64,000 bases of DNA from RGIG3701 sp030530205 (GTDB lineage: Bacteria; Planctomycetota; Planctomycetia; Pirellulales; Thermoguttaceae), in the NCBI GenBank assembly GCA_030530205.1, contig JAUMVK010000012.1, positions 1-64,000 on the forward strand, read 5' to 3'. Positions 51,351 through 58,944 of the stretch are shown here, one piece after another. Both the position numbers and the translations under genes were made by a program. A model generated the notes under the pieces. It was not told the origin of the DNA, did not search any database, and worked only from the letters and a program-made list of their open reading frames with translations. Position 1 is the first letter of the stretch, and each line of letters opens with the position of its first letter.

Positions 51351-53531
51351 ATGGACGATCAGTTTTTTATTTTTGAAACATCAGAAACTCCGAATCCCCA
51401 AAACGATCCAGTTCCGCCAGCCGAACCGGCCCCAAAAGCCCCTGAAGAACCGGCCGCGCAGGATGAGGTTTCGGAAATTCTCTCGCTCCGCCAGCGGCTC
51501 ACGTATTTAAATCAACGTTACTACAATGATTCGGTCTCCGAGGTTTCGGACGGCGAGTTCGACTTCATGATGAAGCGGCTGGAACTCCTCGAGTCCCGCC
51601 ACCCGGAGCTTTCTCGCGAGAGCAGCCCGACGCAGAGGGTCGGCGGAAACGTCATCGATTCTCTGGAGGAGGTCCGGCACAAAGTCGTCATGCTGTCGAT
51701 CGAAAACGTTTACGAGCCGGAGGGCGTGCGGAAGTTCGCCGATGACGCGTACAAGAAATTCCCGCCCGGGACCGTGATCCCGTGGGTCCTGGAACTGAAG
51801 ATCGATGGCGTCGCCATGTCGCTGCACTACGAGAAAGGCGTTTTGGTCCAGGCTGTCACGCGGGGCGACGGCGAGAAGGGAAACGATGTGACGCATAATG
51901 TGCGGACCATCCCGGACGTGCCGCTCCAGCTCACGGAAACCGACCCGCGTTTTCCCGTCCCGGAAGAGGTGGAGATCCGCGGCGAGGTTTACATGACGAA
52001 CAGCGGTCTGAGCCTCCTCAACGAGCGCCAGAAAGAACTGGGGAAGGAACTTTACGCCAATCCCCGGAACGCGGCCTCGGGAAGCATTCTGCTCAAGGAC
52101 CCGAAAATCGCCGCCAAACGACCGCTGCGAATGTTCTGCCACAGCGTGGGGGTGACCGAAACGCTTCCGTGCCGTACGCACTCGGAATTCCTCGAGGCGG
52201 TCCAGTCGTGGGGACTCACGCCGACGCCGAACGTTCAGCATTTCACGAGCGTCGAGGAGGCGATCGCCTACTGCGAAAACCATCAGGAAGACCTTTTCAG
52301 CCAGGACTTCGAGGCGGACGGTTTCGTGCTGAAAGTCGATGATTTCGCGCAGCGGCGGGAACTGGGCGAGACGTCGAAATTCCCCCGCTGGATGATCGCG
52401 TTAAAGTTCCAGAAATACGAAGCCACGACCCGGCTTTTGAATATTTATACGCAGGTCGGGAAAACGGGCGTCATCACGCCGGTGGCCGAGCTGGAACCGG
52501 TGCAGCTGGCCGGGACGACCGTCTCGCGCTCGTCGCTGCACAACGCGGAGGAGATCCGCCGGAAGGACATTCGGATCGGGGATTGGGTCGTGGTCGAAAA
52601 GGCCGGGAAGATCATTCCGCACATCGTCCGCAGCGAGATCCACCGCCGGGAGACGGAGCTTCCGGAGTACCAGTTCCCGGAAGTCTGCCCGGTTTGCGGG
52701 TCGGAGCTCGTGCAGGACGAGGGCGGGGTTTACATTCGCTGCTCGAACGCGCACTGCCCGGCCCGATGGAGCGAGAAGGTTTTGTACTACGGAAGCCGGG
52801 ACGCGATGAATATTAAGGGCCTCGGGACCAAACTCGGCAAGATGCTCATCGAGCGGGGTTTCGTGAATACCTATGCGGACCTTTACCGGCTGGTGGACGT
52901 TCTGACTCCGTCCCAGGTCGCCAAACTGGATCGGGTCGGGGATAAAATGGTTGCCAATCTCTGCGACCAGATCGAGGCGAGCAAAAAGCGGGGTCTGGCG
53001 AGGCTTTTGAATGCGCTTTCGATCCCGCACCTTGGAAAAGAAACGGCCGAGCTTCTGGCGATGAAGTTTCTGACGATGGACGCGCTGCAGGCCGCCACGG
53101 CGCCGGAGATCGCGTCGGTGGACGGGATCGGCGAGATCATCGCGGATTCGGTCTGGGGGTTCCTGCACTCGGAAGAAGGGGAAAAAACGGTCCAGGACTT
53201 GCGTGACGTGGGCGTTTTGATGGAGTTTGTGGACGAAAACGGCCGGCTGGCCGCCGCGAATGAGTCGGCCGAAAACCTTCCGCTTGCCGGTCAGACGGTC
53301 GTCGCGACGGGCAAACTCGTCCGCTTCACCCGGCAGGAAATTGAGGGCCTGATCAAGAAACTCGGCGGAAAGCCCGCGGGGAGCGTTTCGGCCAAAACGT
53401 CGTTCGTCGTCGCAGGGGAAGATGCCGGCAGCAAGCTCACCAAAGCGCAGGAGCTTGGAATTCCGGTTTATTCGGAGGAAGAATTCCTGGCGAAATTCGG
53501 GCTGGAAGCGCCGAAGCAGAAGATTTTTTAG
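51351..53531 (+). CDS. ligA: NAD-dependent DNA ligase
   Basis: 726 residues. Seals nicks in replication and repair using NAD. A Pro-rich N-terminal extension of about 40 residues (PQNDPVPPAEPAPKAPEEPA) precedes domain Ia (LRQRLTYLNQRYYND). The adenylated Lys150 lies in ELKIDGVAMSLHY. It continues with NPRNAASGSILL, the OB-fold, the C4 zinc finger (CPVCGSEL, CSNAHCPA), HhH repeats near 540-600, and a C-terminal BRCT domain (LPLAGQTVVATGKLVRFT). All domains are intact. GAGGG precedes the ATG. Confidence 0.96.
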   Translation: MDDQFFIFETSETPNPQNDPVPPAEPAPKAPEEPAAQDEVSEILSLRQRLTYLNQRYYNDSVSEVSDGEFDFMMKRLELLESRHPELSRESSPTQRVGGNVIDSLEEVRHKVVMLSIENVYEPEGVRKFADDAYKKFPPGTVIPWVLELKIDGVAMSLHYEKGVLVQAVTRGDGEKGNDVTHNVRTIPDVPLQLTETDPRFPVPEEVEIRGEVYMTNSGLSLLNERQKELGKELYANPRNAASGSILLKDPKIAAKRPLRMFCHSVGVTETLPCRTHSEFLEAVQSWGLTPTPNVQHFTSVEEAIAYCENHQEDLFSQDFEADGFVLKVDDFAQRRELGETSKFPRWMIALKFQKYEATTRLLNIYTQVGKTGVITPVAELEPVQLAGTTVSRSSLHNAEEIRRKDIRIGDWVVVEKAGKIIPHIVRSEIHRRETELPEYQFPEVCPVCGSELVQDEGGVYIRCSNAHCPARWSEKVLYYGSRDAMNIKGLGTKLGKMLIERGFVNTYADLYRLVDVLTPSQVAKLDRVGDKMVANLCDQIEASKKRGLARLLNALSIPHLGKETAELLAMKFLTMDALQAATAPEIASVDGIGEIIADSVWGFLHSEEGEKTVQDLRDVGVLMEFVDENGRLAAANESAENLPLAGQTVVATGKLVRFTRQEIEGLIKKLGGKPAGSVSAKTSFVVAGEDAGSKLTKAQELGIPVYSEEEFLAKFGLEAPKQKIF

Positions 53532-53532
53532 C

Positions 53533-53562
53533 AGATTCGGAGGGCCGGCGTCTCGCCGGTCA
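53533..53562. repeat. G-family 30-bp repeat, left copy
   Basis: AGATTCGGAGGGCCGGCGTC then TCGCCGGTCA, 2 bp after the ligA stop. The inverse copy is at 55230-55260, so the two flank thrC. A further palindrome (GCGCGGCC...GACCGCGCTCC) follows to 53600. Confidence 0.8.
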
Positions 53563-53609
53563 GGTAATTGCAGGCGCGGCCGAGGACGACCGCGCTCCGA
53601 AAATAATTC

Positions 53610-54998
53610 TCAACCCTCAATGGCCCGCACAATGTCGTCCACGTCGTTCTCGACCTTGATCGGATTGTTCGCGAAGGCGCAGGTCGTCACGCCGTGCGGA
53701 CGGAGTACCTCGTCGAACTTCTTCGGGTCGCCGCAGTGGTACGCCACGGTCGCGGTCGGGTCCTTGAGCTGATGGCCCGTCAGGATGCAGACCACGCGGT
53801 CGGTCGGAGCGATCACGCCTTCCTCGCGGAGGAGTTTCGTCCCGGCCACACTCGCGGCGCTTGCCGGCTCGCAGCCGAAACCGCAGGCGCCGACCTGGGA
53901 TTTCGCGTCGAGGATCTGCTGGTCGGAGACCTTGCGCACCACGCCGTCGCACCATTCCAGGGCGCGGAGGCACTTTTCGAGGTTCACCGGCCGGTTGATC
54001 TCGATCGCGCTGGCGATCGTGTTGGCGCGGCGGCCTTCGTCGTTCATCTGCTTAAAGAACGCGTTGATCTTCACGCGGTCCGTGTTTCCGCCGTTCCAGC
54101 GGATCTTCTCTTCGTTAAACACGCGGAACAGCGTGTCGGCCCCGGCGGCGTTGATGACGGCCAGACGCGGGATCCGGTCGATCAGGCCCAGCTCGTAAAG
54201 CTCGTGGAACGCCTTGCCGAAAGAGCTGGAGTTTCCGAGGTTTCCGCCCGGGACCACGATCCAGTCCGGGACGTTCCAGCGCAGGGCCTCCAGAACGCGG
54301 AACATGATCGTTTTCTGCCCCTCAAGCCGGAAGGGGTTCACGCTGTTCACGAGGTAAATGCCCAGTTTCTTCGAGACTTCTTTCACGCGGGCCATGGCAT
54401 CGTCGAAATCGCCGTGGATCTGGAGCGTCTGCGCGCCGTAATCGAGCGCCTGGGAGAGTTTCCCGTAGGCGATTTTCCCGTCGCCGATGAAGATCACGGC
54501 CTTCATCGTGTGCAGGCACGAGCAGTACAGCGCGAGCGAGGCGCTCGTGTTCCCGGTGGAGGCGCAGGCGGCCCGGGTCGCTCCGACCATGCTGGCGTGG
54601 GTCGTCGCGGCGCACATTCCATTATCCTTGAACGACCCGGACGGGTTCATGCCTTCGTACTGGAGGAAGAGGTTCCCCTCGTTCATGCCGGTGTACTTAG
54701 CCACGCCGCGGGAGTTCTGCAGAATGGTCTGGCCTTCGCCGACGGTCACGCATTTCTCCAGGTCGGCAAAGGGGAGCAGGTCGTGGAACTTCCACACGCC
54801 GCTGAAACGCTGCGGCACGTCGCGCATCGCCCAGTACTTTTCGAACTCTTTGAGCGATTTCGGGACGGGCAGTTTATCCCACTCGTACGAAATATCCAGC
54901 AAGTTCCCGCATTTGGGGCATGCGGTCAATACTTCATCGACGCTGTAAGTCGCGCCGCAGTTGGGGTCAATGCACTTCTGGCAAACGTGTTCAGCCAT
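53610..54998 (-). CDS. thrC: threonine synthase
   Basis: 462 residues; converts O-phosphohomoserine to threonine with PLP. The N-terminus has a zinc-ribbon-like cysteine set (CQKCIDPNCG, CPKCGN), seen in one branch of bacterial threonine synthases. The PLP lysine is Lys124 in NPSGSFKDNGM, followed by CASTGNTSAS and the phosphate-binding GGNLGNSSSFG. The C-terminal half has GFGCEPASAASVAG and CILTGHQLKDP, the latter very typical of ThrC. GGAAGG precedes the ATG. It is convergent with ligA and flanked by two inverse 30-bp repeats. Confidence 0.94.
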   Translation of the reverse strand: MAEHVCQKCIDPNCGATYSVDEVLTACPKCGNLLDISYEWDKLPVPKSLKEFEKYWAMRDVPQRFSGVWKFHDLLPFADLEKCVTVGEGQTILQNSRGVAKYTGMNEGNLFLQYEGMNPSGSFKDNGMCAATTHASMVGATRAACASTGNTSASLALYCSCLHTMKAVIFIGDGKIAYGKLSQALDYGAQTLQIHGDFDDAMARVKEVSKKLGIYLVNSVNPFRLEGQKTIMFRVLEALRWNVPDWIVVPGGNLGNSSSFGKAFHELYELGLIDRIPRLAVINAAGADTLFRVFNEEKIRWNGGNTDRVKINAFFKQMNDEGRRANTIASAIEINRPVNLEKCLRALEWCDGVVRKVSDQQILDAKSQVGACGFGCEPASAASVAGTKLLREEGVIAPTDRVVCILTGHQLKDPTATVAYHCGDPKKFDEVLRPHGVTTCAFANNPIKVENDVDDIVRAIEG

Positions 54999-55055
54999 AA
55001 TTTGAACCTTCCGGTTTTCAGGACTTGGAAAAGGAAAAACGTTTAACTTCTTTAT

Positions 55056-55083
55056 ATTATACTGAATTTTTCAGAAATTTCAA
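55056..55083 (-). promoter_or_regulatory. probable thrC promoter
   Basis: On the minus strand: TTGAAA (55083-55078), a 16-bp spacer, TATAAT (55061-55056). The leader is about 50 nt. Confidence 0.7.
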
Positions 55084-55187
55084 GAGAGGGGGAGAAAGAC
55101 CGAACTAAACCCCAAATCCGCAAGAACTCGCAGGCCGAAAAAGGGCCCGCGGGGCCTTATTGGGGTGAACTCTTTAGTGGATTTGGC

Positions 55188-55290
55188 GCTTTAGGAGTGG
55201 ATCAAGGAGCGTTCGGCTGACGCCGAACTTGACCGGCGAGGACGCCGGCCCTCCGAATCTAAAGGCGCCTGACTCCTGACTACTCGCTAC
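55188..55290. repeat. composite repeat: G-family copy and heptamer array
   Basis: The inverse G copy (TGACCGGCGAGGACGCCGGC onward) is at 55230-55260, next to the hairpin GTTCGGCTGACGCCGAAC. 55266-55290 is a heptamer array (CAGTAGC/GAGTAGT/CAGGAGT on the minus strand) that supplies the TolC-like gene stop codon. GGCGC elements at 55188 and 55264 bound the unit. Confidence 0.75.
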
Positions 55291-57677
55291 TGATTGTTCC
55301 TCAGCGCGTCGGTGATGCTTCCGCTGCCGGGCAGTGCGACGCCGCCGGTCACGGAGTTCAGATTCAGTTCGCCGCGGTCGATCCAGATGCCTGCGCCGTC
55401 AAGCTGGAAAATACCCAGCGAGATTTCGGTTCCCATCCGGCTGGCCTCGAAGGCGATCCAGCTCTCGACGAAGTTGTTCTGCGCGGAAAGGAGCGAGTTC
55501 AGCGCGTCGATCAGGTCACGGGCGAAAGAGTCACCAAACTGGGAGTTCTGTCCCGGCTTCGGCGGCTGCAAAAGCTGGAGGTTCGTCTGGTCCACACGAT
55601 TCATCGCGACCAGAACCGAAATGCGCCTCAGCTCGAAATTCAGCTGTGCCACTTCGATCGAACGGACAAGCAGCCTGATATTCCTGTGTACCGAATCTTC
55701 ATACATGATGTACGATCGGCGGGCTCGATCGTAGCTGATGAGCGTTTCCACGTAGGCGTTTCGCTCCGCGCGGCGGTCCAGAGGCGCATCGACTGAAATT
55801 CCAAGCGATAAGGACGAGTTGGCCTTCGCGTTTTCAAGGTTCGAACGAGCGTTCGCGGTCAGCTGGAGGTCCGTTTTCAGGGCATTGGCGGCAATTTCGA
55901 TCTTGCGCCACTGATCCACTAAAGCGGTACGGGCGTTCATCCAGTCGAGGCGATTTTCACGAGCTACCTCCAATGCCAAATCCTCTTCCAGTTCGACCGG
56001 TGTGAGCGTTACGGCATCCAGTCGGGCACGGGCCTGCAGGAGTGACATATCGAGGAGCTTGCTGTTGAACTGGTCCATCCAAAGGTCCAGCTTTTCCTCG
56101 TTGTTTGAGGCTTTGATCGATTCAAGCGAATTATGAATCTCCACCACACGGTCCTTGAAGAGGAGGTAATCTTCGCCGAGTTTCTTCACGCGATCGCGGA
56201 AAATACGCGGGTCGATGGCGGTCATGTCCACATTCCCGGAGCGAACTTCCGGGCGATTCACCAGGCGACGCAACGCGGCGAGACGTTTCGGGTAGGCGTC
56301 ACGCAGTTTCACGAAGTCACTGTCGATTTCGGAGCAGTAATCCTGCATTTCATCCACCAGACCGCTGAGCAGTTCCACGGAATCCTCAAACGAGCGGTGC
56401 CCATTGCGCAAGTCGCGCTGGAATTGGGACAAATCGTTACGCATCCGGGTAATTTCCGGCGAAATCAGGATGAACGGCTCGAGCATATTGTCCCGGACCA
56501 CCGCTTTCAATCCCGGCGGGAGGCCGATCGTCATTTTGTACTGGTCGAGGGAGTTCTGATAGGAGTTTTCGGCGTTCATCAGGTTGATCTGGGCACTCAG
56601 CAGCGACTGACGTGTCTGGTCAACCTGGGTACGAGCCAGACGGTCTGCCATATACAGCGCTTCCATTCGATCCATGCTGTACTGCAGATCGTTGACGTTC
56701 TGCCTCTGGTTCTCGAGTCTCAGCTGTGAGAAAATCAGGCCGTACAGGTTGCCGGCATTGGAAATCATACCCTCAACTCCTCCAATGGACGCGTACCCGG
56801 TACCCGGAGCCCCCAGGTTCATTCCGCCAACCATCGTATTCACGTAAAACCCCTGACGGAAACGTTCCATCGTGCGCAGGTTGCAAATGAACCCACGTTC
56901 CGCGGAGGTCAGACTTTCCAGCGCGTACGCCCGACCGAATCTGCGCAGAAGCGGTTGCACGAGCGACATGTTCAGGAGGGTCGTTGAGATCCCCTTTCCG
57001 CCGGAATCTCCGACCGTCCAGACTACCGAGTTGGCCAGGCTCGCCGCCAGGGTACCACCAAACGCCGAGTATCTCGAAGCCGAAACATTGGAATCAACCG
57101 AAACGATTCCGTTTCCGTGGAATGATGTGTCGTAATACGCACCGCCGCCAAGACCGTAGTGAATGTCAAAATCGTAACGGCGAAGCGAAACATTCAGGGC
57201 CGACATATAAATATTTTCCAGTGCGGTCAGGTATTCCGGGGAGTTTACCAGTGCGATCTGAATGGCTGTTTCACGGTTCAAAAGGACATTTCCGTCTTTG
57301 TCTCTGGGCAGGGAATTCAACCAGTTCGGATTTTCGACCGAAGAAATGACGCCGTATTTGTCCCAGCCTTTCCAGCCTTTTTTCCCGTAAACGCACTTCA
57401 TCATCACGTGCGCGGACGGATCATCCGTCGGCCGTGGCTGATAGTCCCGATCATACGGGAGATAAAAACGCGAACTTGGGGAAGCCTCAAACCGGTAGTC
57501 CGAAATGGGGAGATTCGGGAACTGACATTTCTTTTCCTGAATAAGCTGATGGACGTTCTGATCAGCCTGGCAGCGCCAAAACGGCCGCTGGCAGCCACTG
57601 TTCATCAAACAGAACATACTCAATGTGAGGACCAAAGCCCAGCTCATTATCGTCTGTTTCGTCATTGAAAAAGCCAT
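55287..57677 (-). CDS. TolC-like outer-membrane efflux lipoprotein
   Basis: 796 residues from the ATG at 57677 (AGGGAA upstream); an ATG at 57707 is also in frame. Lipoprotein signal with Cys near 29 (FCLMNSGCQRP). A proline-rich segment of ~100 residues precedes the first OEP half (LNRETAIQIALVNSPEYLTAL). The helical pattern (LLSAQINLMNAENSYQNSLD) is clear. TolC proteins are usually 450-490 residues. The extra length comes from the long N-terminus and a central helical region of roughly 150-200 residues (ISPEITRMRNDLSQFQRDLR, LGEDYLLFKDRVVEI). This fits planctomycete TolC-family proteins. No pump partner is adjacent. Confidence 0.8.
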   Translation of the reverse strand: MAFSMTKQTIMSWALVLTLSMFCLMNSGCQRPFWRCQADQNVHQLIQEKKCQFPNLPISDYRFEASPSSRFYLPYDRDYQPRPTDDPSAHVMMKCVYGKKGWKGWDKYGVISSVENPNWLNSLPRDKDGNVLLNRETAIQIALVNSPEYLTALENIYMSALNVSLRRYDFDIHYGLGGGAYYDTSFHGNGIVSVDSNVSASRYSAFGGTLAASLANSVVWTVGDSGGKGISTTLLNMSLVQPLLRRFGRAYALESLTSAERGFICNLRTMERFRQGFYVNTMVGGMNLGAPGTGYASIGGVEGMISNAGNLYGLIFSQLRLENQRQNVNDLQYSMDRMEALYMADRLARTQVDQTRQSLLSAQINLMNAENSYQNSLDQYKMTIGLPPGLKAVVRDNMLEPFILISPEITRMRNDLSQFQRDLRNGHRSFEDSVELLSGLVDEMQDYCSEIDSDFVKLRDAYPKRLAALRRLVNRPEVRSGNVDMTAIDPRIFRDRVKKLGEDYLLFKDRVVEIHNSLESIKASNNEEKLDLWMDQFNSKLLDMSLLQARARLDAVTLTPVELEEDLALEVARENRLDWMNARTALVDQWRKIEIAANALKTDLQLTANARSNLENAKANSSLSLGISVDAPLDRRAERNAYVETLISYDRARRSYIMYEDSVHRNIRLLVRSIEVAQLNFELRRISVLVAMNRVDQTNLQLLQPPKPGQNSQFGDSFARDLIDALNSLLSAQNNFVESWIAFEASRMGTEISLGIFQLDGAGIWIDRGELNLNSVTGGVALPGSGSITDALRNNQ

Positions 57678-57824
57678 GATTTCGTTCCCTGTAATAATTA
57701 AAACCATACGGTGGCAGTCCTTCCACCAATTTCCTGTTTTGGATTCATCGACAGAAAAATAGGTAAACTTTAACGATTATAACGATTTTAACAATTGCGT
57801 CAGAAATTTTTAAGTTTTTTGGGA

Positions 57825-57925
57825 TTAAAGTAGTTAGTGTTTCGGCTTGGCCGAAATTGGGATTCGATTTTCGGCTTGGAACCCATATTCTGCCGAAGGC
57901 AGAACGCTGACTACTGACTACTTTA
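57825..57925. repeat. inverted array pair with inner hairpins
   Basis: The arms AAAGTAGTTAGTG (57826-57839) and CTGACTACTGACTACTTT (57907-57924) are complementary heptamer-type units. Inner hairpins are TTTCGGCTTGGCCGAAA and TTCTGCCGAAGGCAGAA. It lies in the 330-bp divergent gap between the TolC-like and ABC genes, which otherwise holds a TATAAT-like site near 57776 (minus) and one at 57961 (plus). Confidence 0.8.
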
Positions 57926-58007
57926 AAAAGGGTCCCCCTTTTCAAAACGCTGGAAATTCATATAATATTAATGTTTTTTATCTTTTGATTCCTTATTAGT
58001 TAGAAGT

Positions 58008-58796
58008 ATGAATTCCATCGAAATTGAAAACGCCAACGTCATTTACGGGACGAAGGCCGCGCTGAAGAATATTTCCTGGTCGGTCCGGCAGGGGGAACGG
58101 TACTTCATCCTCGGAGCGAACGGCGCAGGCAAAACGACGCTCGTGAAAATGCTCCTCGGCTACATCTGGCCCCGTTACGGCGCGAAAATCTCCGTTTTGG
58201 GCCAGCAGTTCGGGAAAGTCTGCCTTGCCGAGCTGCGAAAACGCATCGCGTGGGTCAGTCCGTTCGTTAACCAGCTTACCCAAAACCCCAACCTGACGGC
58301 GTGTGAGCTGATCGTCTCGGGCAAGAACGCGGTCTTTGGGGTCTATTTCGACGAAGTGTCGCCGGAAGACGAAGAAAAGGCGCGGCAGCTGCTCGCTCTG
58401 CTGAATGCGGACGCCTTGCTCCATCAGAAAGTACAGACGCTTTCGTCGGGCGAGCAGGTGAAAGTCCTCATCGCGCGCGCCCTGATGACCGACCCGGAAC
58501 TGATGATCCTGGATGAACCGACCGTTTACATGGACGTTTCGGGGCGGGAATTCCTTCTCAAAACAATCTCCCGGCTTGCGCAGGACCGGCCGGACCTGAC
58601 GATCATTTTCATCACGCAGCGCATTGAGGACATTCTGCCGGTTTTCCATCACGGAATGATCCTGAAAGAAGGCGAGATCATCGTGAGCGGCACGCGGGAC
58701 GAAGTGCTGACCGAGCCGAACCTGAAGAGGGCGTTCGACATGGATCTGAAACTGGTCCACACGCAGACCGGCCGGTACTGGACGGTAATCGAGTGA
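58008..58796 (+). CDS. ABC-type ATPase without a partner, ModF/Ycf16-like
   Basis: 262 residues, cytoplasmic. Motifs: Walker A LGANGAGKTTLVKMLLG, a Q-loop region IAWVSPFVNQ (Gln weak), signature TLSSGEQVKVLIARAL, Walker B LMILDEPTVYMD. The H-loop His is replaced by Gln (FITQRIEDILP), next to the RIED segment that in ModF-like proteins reads THRxED. No permease or binding protein is adjacent, so a transport role is unproven. The stop codon lies inside a perfect hairpin (58793-58813), after which a heptamer array begins. Confidence 0.82.
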   Translation: MNSIEIENANVIYGTKAALKNISWSVRQGERYFILGANGAGKTTLVKMLLGYIWPRYGAKISVLGQQFGKVCLAELRKRIAWVSPFVNQLTQNPNLTACELIVSGKNAVFGVYFDEVSPEDEEKARQLLALLNADALLHQKVQTLSSGEQVKVLIARALMTDPELMILDEPTVYMDVSGREFLLKTISRLAQDRPDLTIIFITQRIEDILPVFHHGMILKEGEIIVSGTRDEVLTEPNLKRAFDMDLKLVHTQTGRYWTVIE

Positions 58797-58928
58797 TTTG
58801 CGGAGCAAATCACTCTAAATTATGAATTATGAATTATGAATGATGAATTAAAAGAGCGCTGGAGCCTTTGACCTTAATAAAATCGCCCTTGGCGATTTCC
58901 AATTCATAATTCTTAATTCATAATTTAA
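58793..58928. repeat. stop-codon hairpin plus ATTATGA heptamer array pair
   Basis: 58793-58813 is a perfect hairpin (GTGATTTGC, loop GGA, GCAAATCAC) that includes the ABC gene stop. 58817-58850 has four to five ATTATGA/ATGATGA heptamers. 58900-58928 has the inverse units (AATTCATAATTCTTAATTCA). Between lies the hairpin AATCGCCCTTGGCGATT. Confidence 0.85.
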
Positions 58929-58944
58929 AAAGGGGTAAACTTTC

